A stretch of DNA of 64,000 nucleotides from Clostridia bacterium. GTDB lineage: Bacteria > Bacillota > Clostridia > Oscillospirales > CAG-272. The notes beneath the pieces are model-generated. The model did no database searches. It was not told the DNA's origin and worked only from the letters and a program-made list of their open reading frames with translations. Position 1 is the stretch's first letter. Each line of letters opens with the position of its first letter. Made by a program: the position numbers and the translations under genes. The stretch lies in the NCBI GenBank assembly GCA_017537175.1, contig JAFYLH010000016.1, positions 1-64,000 on the forward strand, read 5' to 3'. Shown here in pieces: positions 15,164 through 25,171 of the stretch.

Positions 15164-16888
15164 TTACCAGGTAACCTCCTTGGGTCTAAGGGGATCCCAT
15201 ACCTCCTCGGTATCAAAGAGATACATATACTTATCCCTTCTGTTACGCAATGAATAGCCGTCAAGTGCCTTACGGTCCATAAAGATACCAAGACCGTCCG
15301 GCTCCTTTGTCATAAAGGGCTTGACACCAACACCACAGAAAAGTCTGAAGCCTGAATCATAGAGATACTTGTGAGCCTCGCCCGAGCGGATGGAGTTACC
15401 GTAAGGCCATACCATGATCTTGGTCTCACCGATGATAGCCGTAACCTCGGCGATCCACTTGTCGGTATCCTCCTTTACAAAATCAACGGTGCAGTCGCCC
15501 ATCTGTGCGTGTCCGTAGCTGTGACTTGCAAAGGTCCAGCCCTCGTCCTTAAGCGCCTGTGCCACAAGCAGAGCCTGCTGCTTTTCGTACTCGGGGTCTA
15601 CATCCTCCTTGGGATCGTTCTGTGTTCTGTAGCCAAATACTCCGTCAAAGCCTGTGTTACAAAGTGTGCCGCGGGCACCCTGGAAGGTAAAATCGGGATG
15701 CTGTCTTACAAATTCGTCAAGGATGGGGAAGCATTCGTTTTCGTAAGAGATCACCTCTGTGCCGTCATCGTGCAGGGTGTATGTGCAAACTCTGCCATCC
15801 TCGCCTACTATAAGCTTGTCTACCATACCGGTATGCATCTTACGGGAATCGTAGGTTACATCATCAACCGAGAAGATAAAGGGTGTTTTTCCGCGGGGAA
15901 CCATTATGTCGGCTATCTCAACACCGTCCTCGGTCTCGTTGATAAGCATATTGATGTCGATAAGGATATAGTTCTTTTCGTAAAGAGCGTTGAGGATCTT
16001 TATAAACTCACTTGGAGTTATGCAGTCCTCGTCAAGGCTTGCGGTCATAGAGGGGCTGGAATAGCAAAGCTCGGGATATGCGATCAGACAGTGTGTAAAA
16101 AGATGCTCCACATGATCTGTATAGGGTACAAGGTCTGTCTGCTCAGTATAGTATGCATCTATACGGTCAAGCTCGCTTGAGATAAATTCGGATTCGCCCA
16201 ATTTCTCTGCTATGCTGTTTGCAAAGCTTTTTGCACCCTCAATGTCGAACTTGCAAAGGTAGGTGTTGATCTTATAGCTGATGGCATCCTGTCCCTCGGT
16301 CTCGACCTCCTTGGCCTTTTTTATGGCGGTCTTATAGTTGAGTGTATCATTTTCGTCTACACAGAGATAAGCGGACAGCGCACCTGCCATATCTCCCGCT
16401 ATTCTGAGATCCTTTGCCTTGGCAAAGGCAACTCTTCCCTGCTCTATACTCTCAACAGAGGTCTTGTACTCCTCTGTAAGCTCTGCAGCAGAGGGTATCT
16501 GTGCATATGCGTTGAGTACATTTGTGATCTCTGTATATTCTGCCTTGCCCTTGCAGTAGCTCTTATAAAGCTTTGAGATCTTAGCGGTGATATCATCCTC
16601 TACCTTGCTCCACTTCTTGTCAAGAGAAAGCTCGGATCGGGACAATACATATCCGGGGTTATCAATGCTGTTTTTATAAATACCGTTTACGGTGCCGCCA
16701 AAGGAGGAATGGGCACCGAACAGTATAGCTATAAATCCACCAAGGCTGAGTAATATAAGCAGCCCTGCAACGACTATACAGATAATTGCAGAAAGTATGG
16801 GCTTGATGTCCTTATTTCTTGCTTCTTTATATTTACGGCGTGCTTCGTCGGCATCGTATATAACTCTCTTATCGGGCGATGTGTTCAT
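15164..16888 (-). CDS. Membrane-anchored polysaccharide deacetylase-like protein (NodB domain)
   Basis: The 574-residue protein has a cytoplasmic N-terminus, one transmembrane helix at about 31-58, a long helical linker (about 80-250) and a C-terminal NodB-type domain. Candidate metal ligands are D342-D343 in FSVDDV and H456/H460 in SHSYGH. WPYGNS is the third motif. The canonical FDDG is changed to VDDV, so activity may be weak or substrate-specific. The family removes N- or O-acetyl groups from peptidoglycan or other glycans outside the cell. It has its own promoter and terminator, divergent from the aldo/keto reductase. Confidence 0.8.
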   Translation of the reverse strand: MNTSPDKRVIYDADEARRKYKEARNKDIKPILSAIICIVVAGLLILLSLGGFIAILFGAHSSFGGTVNGIYKNSIDNPGYVLSRSELSLDKKWSKVEDDITAKISKLYKSYCKGKAEYTEITNVLNAYAQIPSAAELTEEYKTSVESIEQGRVAFAKAKDLRIAGDMAGALSAYLCVDENDTLNYKTAIKKAKEVETEGQDAISYKINTYLCKFDIEGAKSFANSIAEKLGESEFISSELDRIDAYYTEQTDLVPYTDHVEHLFTHCLIAYPELCYSSPSMTASLDEDCITPSEFIKILNALYEKNYILIDINMLINETEDGVEIADIMVPRGKTPFIFSVDDVTYDSRKMHTGMVDKLIVGEDGRVCTYTLHDDGTEVISYENECFPILDEFVRQHPDFTFQGARGTLCNTGFDGVFGYRTQNDPKEDVDPEYEKQQALLVAQALKDEGWTFASHSYGHAQMGDCTVDFVKEDTDKWIAEVTAIIGETKIMVWPYGNSIRSGEAHKYLYDSGFRLFCGVGVKPFMTKEPDGLGIFMDRKALDGYSLRNRRDKYMYLFDTEEVWDPLRPKEVTW

Positions 16889-16918
16889 AACTGCTCCTTT
16901 ATTTTTTCTTATATAATT

Positions 16919-16947
16919 ATGATATCAAACAGTTTTTCTTTTGTCAA
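16919..16947 (-). promoter_or_regulatory. Sigma-A-type promoter of the deacetylase gene
   Basis: TTGACA (16942-16947) and TATCAT (16919-16924) on the minus strand are separated by 17 bases, about 30 bases before the start codon at 16888. It is back to back with the promoter of the aldo/keto reductase gene. Confidence 0.8.
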
Positions 16948-16968
16948 CAAATTTCGTCACGGATTTCG

Positions 16969-16997
16969 TTGATTTTTTATAAATTATATGATATAAT
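16969..16997 (+). promoter_or_regulatory. Sigma-A-type promoter of the aldo/keto reductase gene
   Basis: TTGATT (16969-16974) and a perfect TATAAT (16992-16997) have a 17-base spacer on the plus strand, leaving a short leader before the start codon at 17021. Confidence 0.8.
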
Positions 16998-17020
16998 CAA
17001 CCCAAAGGACGGTGAATGAT

Positions 17021-17956
17021 ATGAAAACAATAGATATTGCCAAGGATAACTTCAAAGCCAGTCAGCTTATTCTGGGCTGTATGCGTATAAATGCCCTAAA
17101 TGTTGACGAGGCTGACCACCTTGTAATGAATGCTTATAAAAGCGGTATTAATATTTTTGACCACTCGGATATATACGGCGGCGGCAGATGTGAGGAGCTG
17201 TTCGGTGAGGTTATGGATATGCACAAGGATATCCGTGATAAGATATATATCCAGTCAAAATGCGGTATTGTAAAGAACGCAGACGGCAGGATAGTATATT
17301 TTGATTTCTCTTACGATCATATAGTAAAGTCTGTTGAGGAGTCATTGAAGAGACTGAGAACAGACTATCTTGATTCGCTTTTGCTCCACCGCCCCGATAC
17401 TCTTATGGAGCCCGAGGAGGTTGCAAGAGCCTTTGATGATCTCTATACAAGCGGTAAGGTAAAACATTTTGGTGTAAGTAATCAGAATGTAAGACAGATA
17501 GAGCTGCTTAAGACCTGTGTAAAACAGCCTATAGTTATAAATCAGATGCAGTTAAGTATTCCCGAATGCGGTATGATAGCACAGGGTCTTAACACCAATA
17601 TGTCAAACAAACTCTCATATATGCACGAGGACGGTGTCCTTGAGTATTCAAGGATCAATGATATGACCATACAGGCCTGGTCGCCCTTCCAGATAGGCTT
17701 CTTTGAGGGTACATTTATTGATAATCCCGAATTTGAAAAGCTCAATAACTGCTTACAGAAGCAGGCAGACCGCTTTGGGGTAGCAAAGACTGCCGTTGCC
17801 GTTGCCTGGATACTGCGCCATCCCGCAAGGATGCAGGTTATTGCAGGTACTACAAATTACAGACACTTAAATGAGATCCTCGGCTTTGAAAAGGTAGAAT
17901 TAAGCCGCGAGGACTGGTACGAGATTTACTGCAGCGCAGGACATACTCTCCCTTAA
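17021..17956 (+). CDS. Aldo/keto reductase (YdhF-like)
   Basis: This NADPH-dependent oxidoreductase has a TIM-barrel fold. The catalytic tetrad can be placed as D and Y in FDHSDIYGGG, K in QSKCG and H in LLLHRPD. GKVKHFGVSNQ is another family motif. Closest in appearance to the YdhF/YcsN group, whose physiological substrates are unknown. I use ATG 17021, about 11 bases after AAAGGA; a GTG at 17012 is too close to that site. A single gene with its own promoter and terminator. Confidence 0.88.
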   Translation: MKTIDIAKDNFKASQLILGCMRINALNVDEADHLVMNAYKSGINIFDHSDIYGGGRCEELFGEVMDMHKDIRDKIYIQSKCGIVKNADGRIVYFDFSYDHIVKSVEESLKRLRTDYLDSLLLHRPDTLMEPEEVARAFDDLYTSGKVKHFGVSNQNVRQIELLKTCVKQPIVINQMQLSIPECGMIAQGLNTNMSNKLSYMHEDGVLEYSRINDMTIQAWSPFQIGFFEGTFIDNPEFEKLNNCLQKQADRFGVAKTAVAVAWILRHPARMQVIAGTTNYRHLNEILGFEKVELSREDWYEIYCSAGHTLP

Positions 17957-17964
17957 TAAGTATA

Positions 17965-18001
17965 ACAGGCATAGCCGTAAAATGCTATGCCTGTATTTTT
18001 T
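17965..18001 (+). terminator. Rho-independent terminator of the aldo/keto reductase gene
   Basis: ACAGGCATAGC (17965-17975) pairs perfectly with GCTATGCCTGT (17984-17994), followed by ATTTTTTG on the plus strand. Downstream lies the convergent comFC stop at 18004; on the minus strand the T-tract is poor. Confidence 0.9.
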
Positions 18002-18003
18002 GT

Positions 18004-18735
18004 TTATATTGTCTTTGCAAGTGCGAATACGATCACGCGCTTTGCGCCCTTCAGCTTAAGCAGCTGTGCACAGCGGGTGACCGATGCACCTGTGGTAAGG
18101 ACATCATCTATAAGAATTACATTCTTGTTTTTAATAAGCTTACCTGCTCCGTTAATAACAGCATAGCTTCTTTGGGCATTGTCGCTTCTTTGCTCTGCAC
18201 TCAGCCTTTTCTGAATTCTTTTACCCTTGTTGACCAGCACATCTGCGATATTAAGACCTGTTATCTTAGAAAATTCCCTTGAAATATATTCAGACTGATC
18301 GTAGCCGTACTCATATATGTTGTAGGGACTTCGCGGAACATAGCAAAGAACAAGATCTGTGTGATCTACACGGGGATAGAGATCATTGTACATTTCCCGA
18401 GCTATGGCTTTGAATATACGCTCACGGTTGTAGATCTTGGTCTTATAGATCATCCGCTTTATAATGCTGTCTGCCATTTTGTCATACTGAACAAGGTGGT
18501 ACTCTGCATTTATATAGCCCTTTGTGTCCCGCTTGACACCGCACCAGCATTTGTCTATAGGCTGACCGCAATGATAACAGTTTTCGTGCTTATACACTTC
18601 CCACCTTGCTCTGCACACAGGACAAAAGGCATCCCGGGAGCTTGCGGGTATACGGGCGTTGCATCCAATACATCTTATTGGGTAAAAACTGTCCTTTGCT
18701 CTGCAGATCAGCTTTCTGATATAGCCGTTAACCAT
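18004..18735 (-). CDS. comFC: ComF family protein (phosphoribosyltransferase-like)
   Basis: ComFC is linked to DNA uptake during transformation. The N-terminal zinc-finger part has CIGC, CPVC and a second CYHCGQ-CWC set. The C-terminal half has the phosphoribosyltransferase PRPP loop VILIDDVLTTGAS. At 243 residues it is a normal full-length member. It overlaps the 3' end of recD2 by 28 bases and so is probably on the metK-recD2 transcript. Competence itself cannot be concluded, since ComF proteins are common in non-transformable species. Confidence 0.9.
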   Translation of the reverse strand: MVNGYIRKLICRAKDSFYPIRCIGCNARIPASSRDAFCPVCRARWEVYKHENCYHCGQPIDKCWCGVKRDTKGYINAEYHLVQYDKMADSIIKRMIYKTKIYNRERIFKAIAREMYNDLYPRVDHTDLVLCYVPRSPYNIYEYGYDQSEYISREFSKITGLNIADVLVNKGKRIQKRLSAEQRSDNAQRSYAVINGAGKLIKNKNVILIDDVLTTGASVTRCAQLLKLKGAKRVIVFALAKTI

Positions 18736-20933
18736 TCCTTTAAGCCCGTATATCTTAATGCCTTTCTGTTATTGTCTACCATAGAGCATACCACATCGCT
18801 GTTGCCTACGATGATAACCATCTGCTGGGCTCTTGTAACCGCTGTGTAAAGCAGATTGCGTGTAAGCAGCTTAGGTGAGTAGCTGTATGAGGGTATTATG
18901 ACTACAGGATATTCGCTCCCCTGACTTTTGTGGATGGTGATGGCATATGCGTGCTCTAACTCGTCAAGCTGGGTGAAATCGTATTTGACCTCTCTGCCGT
19001 CAAACTCTACGGTGACGGTCTCCTCGGTTCTGTCGATATGCTTTATAATACCTATATCACCGTTGAATACACCTACACCGCGCATACTTCCCTTTGCCCA
19101 TTCGATATCGTAATTATTGCGAATCTGCATTATCTTATCCCCCTGGCGGAAGATGACATCGCGGACATTCTTTTGCGCTCTTCCCTGCCTTTGAGGGTTA
19201 AGTGCGTTCTGTAATACCGAATTGAGAATAGCAGTACCCGCCGCGCCCTTATGGGAGGGTGTTATGACCTGTATACCCTCCTTGATCTCTGCACCGTATT
19301 TCTTGGGAAGTCTGTTGACACAGAGATCGGCTATTGTTTTTGCTATATCCTCGTCATTGCGCCTGATATAGAAGAAATCGCTTGATTTGCTTTCAAGCTC
19401 GGGATACTCACCCTTGTTTATGAGGTGGGCGTTTGTTATAATAAGGCTTTCTCGTGCCTGACGGAATATCTCCTTAAGCTTGACACAGGAAAATACATCC
19501 GATTCTACAAGATCGTTCAAAACATTGCCTGCACCCACCGAGGGAAGCTGATCCGCGTCTCCTATAAGTATCAGTCTTGCGGCAGGCTTCATTGCCTTTA
19601 GCAGAGCCTCCAGCAGGAATATATCCACCATAGATGCTTCGTCTACGATGATAACATCCTCCTCAAGGAGGTTTTTTTCATTGCGGAAGAACTCAGGCTC
19701 GCTGTCCTTGGAGAACTCCATTTCCAAAAGACGGTGTATGGTCTTTGCCTCGCATTGGGTAGCCTCGGACATTCGCTTGGCGGCTCTGCCTGTGGGAGCG
19801 CAGAGTGCTATCTTATATGACATATCGTCAAGAATACGCATTACCGCCTTGATAATTGTGGTCTTACCTGTACCCGGACCGCCTGTGAGGATAAATACAC
19901 CGCTGTTTATAGCCTTACTGATAGCCTTTTGCTGCATTGCGGCATACTCGATGCCCTCGGTCGTTTCGATGCGCTGTATAAACTTGTCCACATCCCTCAG
20001 GTCTACCTTAAGGCATAATCTGTCAAGATTGCAGAGCTTTTTGCTTACATACTGCTCGGCATCGTAGTATTTTTTGAGATATACGCACATTCTGCCCGAT
20101 ACCTCTACAAAGTAGACCTCTCCGCTGTTTTTAAGCGCTTCAAGAGCTTCCTTTATTATTTCCGGGTCAACATCAAGGGTCTGGGCTAAAGCCGGCATAA
20201 GCTTTGCAAGTGGTATATAGCAATGTCCGTTCTGTATGCCGTTAAGGTTGATAAAATACTTGATTCCGCTTTTTATACGGCTCTCGGTGTTGACTATACC
20301 AAGACTTTTTGCTACCGCATCAGCCTTTGCAAAGCTGATTCCGTATATCTCCTCGCAGAGGATATAGGGGTCCTTTTTGATCATATCTACTGCCGCTACA
20401 CCCCACTTACGGTATATGCGGACAGATATCATAGGGCCAAAGAAATCGCGGCAGAACATCATTACGGTGCGGATGCCGAACTGGGTCTTAAAATTAGCAC
20501 CGATCTCTCTTGCCTTTTTTTCGGAAATTCCGTTTATCTCGGCAAGCCAGTCGGGGTGGTTTTCCAGTACATCAAAGGTGTCCTCGCCAAATTTATCGAC
20601 GATCCTTTTTGCAGTTACAGCGCCTATGCCCTTTACAGTCCTTGAAGAAAGATAGCGGTATATGGCCTCGCTGCTTGAGGGCAACTGCTTTTCGTAAAAC
20701 TCTACCCTGAACTGCTTGCCAAAGCTTTGGTGTATCTGCCAATTGCCGAGGGCTTTTATAATTTCACCCTCGGCTAAATACGGCATTATTCCTACTAATG
20801 TATACAGCTCGGCTTCACCTATAGCAACATCGCATACGGTATAGCCTGTTTCTTCGTTTGAATATACTATATTCTCGACCGTGCCCTGTATTTCTACATA
20901 GGCAGAGTCGTAATCCTTTTGCATATCAAGCAT
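18708..20933 (-). CDS. recD2: RecD2-type ATP-dependent 5'-3' DNA helicase
   Basis: RecD2 is a stand-alone SF1B helicase that works in repair and replication-fork stability without RecBC. The long N-terminal region contains helix-hairpin-helix repeats ([16 protein letters not shown] and [11 protein letters not shown]). Walker A is GGPGTGKTT and Walker [25 protein letters not shown] is motif III, and the C-terminal [15 protein letters not shown] is motif VI. The 741-residue length is typical. Its start overlaps the metK stop by eight bases, so transcription probably depends on the SAM-I riboswitch promoter. Confidence 0.95.
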   Translation of the reverse strand: MLDMQKDYDSAYVEIQGTVENIVYSNEETGYTVCDVAIGEAELYTLVGIMPYLAEGEIIKALGNWQIHQSFGKQFRVEFYEKQLPSSSEAIYRYLSSRTVKGIGAVTAKRIVDKFGEDTFDVLENHPDWLAEINGISEKKAREIGANFKTQFGIRTVMMFCRDFFGPMISVRIYRKWGVAAVDMIKKDPYILCEEIYGISFAKADAVAKSLGIVNTESRIKSGIKYFINLNGIQNGHCYIPLAKLMPALAQTLDVDPEIIKEALEALKNSGEVYFVEVSGRMCVYLKKYYDAEQYVSKKLCNLDRLCLKVDLRDVDKFIQRIETTEGIEYAAMQQKAISKAINSGVFILTGGPGTGKTTIIKAVMRILDDMSYKIALCAPTGRAAKRMSEATQCEAKTIHRLLEMEFSKDSEPEFFRNEKNLLEEDVIIVDEASMVDIFLLEALLKAMKPAARLILIGDADQLPSVGAGNVLNDLVESDVFSCVKLKEIFRQARESLIITNAHLINKGEYPELESKSSDFFYIRRNDEDIAKTIADLCVNRLPKKYGAEIKEGIQVITPSHKGAAGTAILNSVLQNALNPQRQGRAQKNVRDVIFRQGDKIMQIRNNYDIEWAKGSMRGVGVFNGDIGIIKHIDRTEETVTVEFDGREVKYDFTQLDELEHAYAITIHKSQGSEYPVVIIPSYSYSPKLLTRNLLYTAVTRAQQMVIIVGNSDVVCSMVDNNRKALRYTGLKEWLTAISES

Positions 20934-22116
20934 TGATATTGTCTAAAAGCTCCTTTGAAAGGTCAAGTGCTTCCCAGGGCAGGTCAATGTCCTCTCTGCC
21001 CATATGTCCGTATGCGGCTGTCTGACGGTAGATGGGACGGCGAAGTCCGAATCTCTCGATAATTGCGGCAGGACGAAGGTCTATAGACTTCTTTACTGCC
21101 TCTGCGATCTTCTCTTCATCTATCTTGGCTGTACCAAAGGTCTCAACGAGAAGGGATACGGGGTGTGCTACACCGATAGCATATGCGATCTGAACCTCAC
21201 ACTTATCTGCAAGACCTGCGTTGACTACATTCTTTGCAATATAGCGGGCAGCATATGCGGCAGAACGGTCAACCTTTGTGGGGTCCTTACCCGAAAAAGC
21301 ACCGCCGCCGTGACGGGAATATCCACCGTAGGTGTCTACGATTATCTTACGGCCTGTAAGACCCGAGTCTCCCATAGGACCACCGATTACAAAACGGCCT
21401 GTGGGGTTTACATATATCTTGGTGTTTTCGTCCATAAAATCAGCAGGTATGGTTGCACGGATGACCTTGCTTATCATATCCTCGCGGATAGTCTCAAGGG
21501 TAACATCATCATCGTGCTGTGTGGAGAGAACCACGGTATCAACACGGGAGGGCTTGCCGTTGACATACTCAACGGTCACCTGAGACTTACCGTCGGGACG
21601 AAGATATTTGAGCTCACCCGACTTACGAACCTCTGTGAGCTTGCGTGCAAGCTTATGTGCAAGGGATATGGGCATAGGCATAAGCTCGGGTGTCTCGTTT
21701 GCCGCAAAGCCGAACATCATACCCTGGTCACCTGCACCTGTATCATATTCGTCAACCATTTCGCCGCTCTTTGCCTCAAGAGCCTTGTCAACACCCATAG
21801 CGATATCGGGAGACTGCTTGTGGATCATATTGATGATAGCGCAGGTCTCGGCATCAAAGCCGTACTTTGCACGGTTGTAGCCGATATCGTTTACAACATC
21901 ACGGATAATTGTCTGAAAATCTACCTGTGCCTTTGTGGTGATCTCGCCCATAACGGTTACTACACCTGTGGTGGTGGTAGTTTCGCAGGCTACACGGGAC
22001 ATAGGGTCCTGGCGAAGCATTTCGTCAAGTATGGCATCAGAAATACAGTCACACATCTTGTCGGGATGTCCCTCGGTTACCGACTCTGATGTGAAATAAG
22101 TTATAACATCCTTCAT
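20926..22116 (-). CDS. metK: S-adenosylmethionine synthetase
   Basis: MetK makes SAM from methionine and ATP. Motifs include [15 protein letters not shown] near the N-terminus, the hexapeptide GAGDQG with the substrate-binding loop, and [20 protein letters not shown] begin at ATG 22116, nine bases after AAAGGA, giving [12 protein letters not shown] and 396 residues; an upstream extension lies in the riboswitch terminator region and is not conserved. It is preceded by a SAM-I riboswitch, so its product represses its own transcription by premature termination. Confidence 0.98.
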   Translation of the reverse strand: MKDVITYFTSESVTEGHPDKMCDCISDAILDEMLRQDPMSRVACETTTTTGVVTVMGEITTKAQVDFQTIIRDVVNDIGYNRAKYGFDAETCAIINMIHKQSPDIAMGVDKALEAKSGEMVDEYDTGAGDQGMMFGFAANETPELMPMPISLAHKLARKLTEVRKSGELKYLRPDGKSQVTVEYVNGKPSRVDTVVLSTQHDDDVTLETIREDMISKVIRATIPADFMDENTKIYVNPTGRFVIGGPMGDSGLTGRKIIVDTYGGYSRHGGGAFSGKDPTKVDRSAAYAARYIAKNVVNAGLADKCEVQIAYAIGVAHPVSLLVETFGTAKIDEEKIAEAVKKSIDLRPAAIIERFGLRRPIYRQTAAYGHMGREDIDLPWEALDLSKELLDNINA

Positions 22117-22138
22117 TTGTACAGTTCCTTTCATAATC

Positions 22139-22271
22139 AAAAAGCGTCTCGGGGCAAAACCCCAAGACGCCAAAGAACAATATCGCTCTCATCTCTCAGG
22201 ATTTAGCACCTTGCATATGCAGGTTGCCGGGCTTCACAGGGCCAGTCCCTCCGCCGCTCTTGATAAGATAT
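22139..22271 (-). promoter_or_regulatory. SAM-I (S-box) riboswitch
   Basis: The minus strand shows the class signature: CTTATCAAGAG, GAGGGA, GCCCGGCAACC, then AAGGTGCTAAATCC and TGAGAGATGAG. The aptamer spans about 22185-22271. The expression platform follows as a strong terminator, GCGTCTTGGGG and CCCCGAGACGC around TTTTG (22144-22170), with five T at 22139-22143. When SAM is bound the terminator forms and metK, and presumably recD2 and comFC, are switched off. Confidence 0.96.
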
Positions 22272-22283
22272 TTTATTGTTTAC

Positions 22284-22312
22284 AGTATATCAAATATTTG
22301 TGAATAATGCAA
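22284..22312 (-). promoter_or_regulatory. Sigma-A-type promoter of the metK riboswitch transcript
   Basis: TTGCAT (22307-22312) and TATACT (22284-22289) on the minus strand are separated by 17 bases, and transcription would start just before the riboswitch aptamer. It lies four bases after the serA stop codon. Confidence 0.8.
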
Positions 22313-22315
22313 TAA

Positions 22316-23479
22316 TTATTTTATAACATTTATTCTGATGATTTCGTCCATAGCATTAAGCTTATCAACGATAACCGAAGGGATCTCACCGATAACCTCG
22401 ATAACGGTGTATGCAAAGTTACCCTTGGAGCCGTTAACCATGTTCTCAATGTTGATGCCCTCACCCGATACTGCCGCGGTGATTGCAGCGATAACTGCAG
22501 GAACATTCTTATGCATAATGCAGAGACGGGCGTCACCTGTATGACCGATAGATACATTGGGATAGTTTACGCTGTTCTTGATGTTACCTGTTTCAAGGAA
22601 CTCAACAAGCTGATGTGCTGCCATAACAGCGCAGTTATCCTCAGACTCGGCAGTAGATGCACCAAGGTGAGGAATGGTAACGATACCGGGGCAGTTGATG
22701 GTCTCCTCTGTGGGGAAGTCAACTACATATCTCTTAACCTTACCGGAAGCGATAGCCGCCTTCATATCGTCTGCATTTACAAGATCTGCTCTTGAGAGGT
22801 TGATGATGCGGACACCGTCGTGCATCTTTTCAAAGGTCTCCTCACAGAGCATACCCTTTGTCTCGGGGGTAGAAGGAACATGAATGGAGATATAGTCTGC
22901 GTGAGCATACAGCTCATCATAGCTTGCCGCCTTGCGAACGGCTCTTGAAAGTCTCCACGCACCCTCAACTGTAACATAGGGGTCATAGCCGATAACCTTC
23001 ATACCAAGGTTATGAGCAGCATTTGCCACCATACCGCCGATAGCACCAAGACCGATTACACCAAGGGTCTTGCCTGCAAGCTCGTTACCTGCAAACTGAG
23101 ATTTGCCTTTTTCTACAAGCTTAGCTACATTTTCTTGTCCTGCAAGGCTGTTTGCCCAGTTAACACCGCCCACAACATCACGGGCAGCAAGCAGAAGCGC
23201 ACAGATAGCAAGCTCCTTAACACCGTTTGCGTTGGCACCGGGAGTGTTGAATACAACAATACCCTGCTCAGCGCACTTTTCTACAGGAATGTTATTTACA
23301 CCTGCACCGCAGCGGGCGATAGCCTTGAGCTCGGGACCGAACTCCATATCGTGCATAGCTGCAGAACGAACCATTATTGCATCGGGATTTTCTACATCGT
23401 CGGCAACATTATATACCTTTCTGTCAAATATATCTGTGCCGACCTTGGCAATTTTATTTAAAAGCTTAATATTATTCAT
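22316..23479 (-). CDS. serA: D-3-phosphoglycerate dehydrogenase (short form with ACT domain)
   Basis: This NAD-dependent enzyme oxidises 3-phosphoglycerate in the first step of serine synthesis. A Rossmann motif GLGAIGGMVANAA lies near the middle. The catalytic arginine is in NLSRADLVN and the glutamate/histidine pair is in PTEETINCPG and PHLGASTAESE. The last 70 residues form an ACT domain (VPAVIAAITAAVSGEGINIENM), a usual serine-sensing module. It follows serC by five bases, so the first two pathway genes are co-transcribed. Confidence 0.94.
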   Translation of the reverse strand: MNNIKLLNKIAKVGTDIFDRKVYNVADDVENPDAIMVRSAAMHDMEFGPELKAIARCGAGVNNIPVEKCAEQGIVVFNTPGANANGVKELAICALLLAARDVVGGVNWANSLAGQENVAKLVEKGKSQFAGNELAGKTLGVIGLGAIGGMVANAAHNLGMKVIGYDPYVTVEGAWRLSRAVRKAASYDELYAHADYISIHVPSTPETKGMLCEETFEKMHDGVRIINLSRADLVNADDMKAAIASGKVKRYVVDFPTEETINCPGIVTIPHLGASTAESEDNCAVMAAHQLVEFLETGNIKNSVNYPNVSIGHTGDARLCIMHKNVPAVIAAITAAVSGEGINIENMVNGSKGNFAYTVIEVIGEIPSVIVDKLNAMDEIIRINVIK

Positions 23480-23484
23480 AGTTA

Positions 23485-24576
23485 TTACTCCGCCTTAGGA
23501 TTATTCTTTGCAAATTCCTTCATAAATTCTACAAGTGCTACAACACCCTCGGTAGGCATTGCATTGTAGATGGATGCTCTCATACCGCCAACACTGCGGT
23601 GACCCTTGATGTTCTTAAAGCCTGCAGCGCCTGCCTCAGAAGCGAACTTCTTGTCAAGCTCTGCGTCGCCTGTAACGAATGTTACATTCATCATAGAACG
23701 GGCTTCCTTTTCGGTAGGAGCTACATAGTAGTCCTGGCTGTCAAGGTAGTCATAGAGAACTGCGCACTTCTTTTCGTTGATCTCCTTCATACCCTCAAGG
23801 CCGCCGATGGAAAGGATCCACTCGTAAACAAGCTTAGCCACATAGATACACCAGCAAGGAGGAGTATTGTACATAGAATCAGCATCAGCGATGGTCTTAT
23901 AGTCAAGCATTACGGGGATATCCTCTCTTGCATTACCCATAAGATCCTCACGGATGATAACAATGGTAAGACCTGCGGGAGCCATATTCTTCTGTGCGCC
24001 TGCGTAGATAACACCGAACTTGGAAACATCAACAGGCTCGGAAATGATGCAGGAGCTCATGTCAGCTACCAGAGGAATATCGCCTGTATCGGGGATATAA
24101 TTCCACTTGGTTCCGTAGATTGTGTTGTTGAAGCAGATATGTACATAGTCTGCATCGGGTCTGAAATCTTCCTTTGTAAGCTTGGGGATATAGGTATTGT
24201 TCTTATCCTCACTTGAAGCTACGAGCTTAACATCACCGTACTTCTGAGCTTCCTTATAAGCCTTCTTTGAGAACTGGCCTGTTACAACATAGTCAGCCTT
24301 CTTATTCTTGTTCATAAGGTTAAGGGGAACTGCGGAGAACTGTGTGGAAGCACCGCCCTGTACAAAGAGAACCTTGTAGTTGTCGGGGATGTTCATAAGC
24401 TCACGGAGCTTAGCTTCTGCATCCTTGATGATTGCATCGTATTCCTTGGAACGGTGGCTCATCTCCATAACAGACATACCGCTGTTCTGGTAGCAAATAA
24501 GATCCTTCTGGCAAGCCTCGAGAACTTCCATGGGGAGCATGGAGGGACCTGCAGAAAAGTTATAAACTCTGTTCAT
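23485..24576 (-). CDS. serC: Phosphoserine aminotransferase
   Basis: SerC converts 3-phosphohydroxypyruvate to phosphoserine with glutamate and PLP. The N-terminus MNRVYNFSAGPSMLP is diagnostic. SHRSKEYDAI and FVQGGASTQFSAVPLNL bind the cofactor phosphate, and the lysine of YAGAQKNMAPAG is the PLP lysine. The 363-residue length is standard. It lies upstream of serA and 19 bp after the nitroreductase gene in the same operon. No phosphoserine phosphatase is visible in the window. Confidence 0.97.
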   Translation of the reverse strand: MNRVYNFSAGPSMLPMEVLEACQKDLICYQNSGMSVMEMSHRSKEYDAIIKDAEAKLRELMNIPDNYKVLFVQGGASTQFSAVPLNLMNKNKKADYVVTGQFSKKAYKEAQKYGDVKLVASSEDKNNTYIPKLTKEDFRPDADYVHICFNNTIYGTKWNYIPDTGDIPLVADMSSCIISEPVDVSKFGVIYAGAQKNMAPAGLTIVIIREDLMGNAREDIPVMLDYKTIADADSMYNTPPCWCIYVAKLVYEWILSIGGLEGMKEINEKKCAVLYDYLDSQDYYVAPTEKEARSMMNVTFVTGDAELDKKFASEAGAAGFKNIKGHRSVGGMRASIYNAMPTEGVVALVEFMKEFAKNNPKAE

Positions 24577-24595
24577 AATAGTATCTCCTATATAG

Positions 24596-25171
24596 TTAAT
24601 TATTTATTATCAAATCTTTTGTTTTGCGCTTGGGTACATGGTGGACGTTGTTTTCGTCACGGTAGTACTCAACGCTTCCCTTTTCATCCTCGATTACAGG
24701 ATATTCATCGGGATAGCCTAAAGCTAAAGTAAGCTTTGGTTTTATATTGTCTGCGAGATTAAAATACTTGCTAACCTCGGGGATATTGAAACTGCCTATC
24801 ATACAACAGCCTATCCCCTGTTCTCTTGCAAGAAGATTCAGGGTCTGTGCGGCAATACCCACGTCCTTTAAATACATGGTTTCATTCTCTGTAACCGAGG
24901 TATCGTGGCATATGACCATATATGCCGTCGGCGAATGGTCACTGTCGGGACCGTTGTAATTGGGTAATAAAGCCGCCCAACGTGTCTGTGAACGCATAAA
25001 ATCGCATTCGTCCTTATCGGTAACTATAAGATACTTAAGCGCCTGATAGTTACAGCTTGCGGGTATCAGACGAAGTGTATCAACAAAGGAAACAAGCAGT
25101 TGCTTACCGACAGGCTTTGTAATATCAAAGCTTCTGATACTGCGGGCTTTAGATACAATATGGTGAAGCAT
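24596..25171 (-). CDS. Nitroreductase family protein
   Basis: A 191-residue flavoprotein-like sequence of the nitroreductase fold. Residues SIRSFDITKPV at the N-terminus fit the FMN phosphate-binding RSxRxF pattern. The middle has DVGIAAQTLNLLAREQGIGCC and ALGYPDEYP, typical of the family. The substrate is unknown. The start overlaps the phosphofructokinase stop by one base, so it is translationally coupled. Confidence 0.88.
   Translation of the reverse strand: MLHHIVSKARSIRSFDITKPVGKQLLVSFVDTLRLIPASCNYQALKYLIVTDKDECDFMRSQTRWAALLPNYNGPDSDHSPTAYMVICHDTSVTENETMYLKDVGIAAQTLNLLAREQGIGCCMIGSFNIPEVSKYFNLADNIKPKLTLALGYPDEYPVIEDEKGSVEYYRDENNVHHVPKRKTKDLIINN

Noticed and set aside
21004..22089. 361-codon plus-strand open frame opposite metK
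   Set aside because: It is fully inside metK on the other strand, with cysteine-rich nonsense composition typical of antisense frames.
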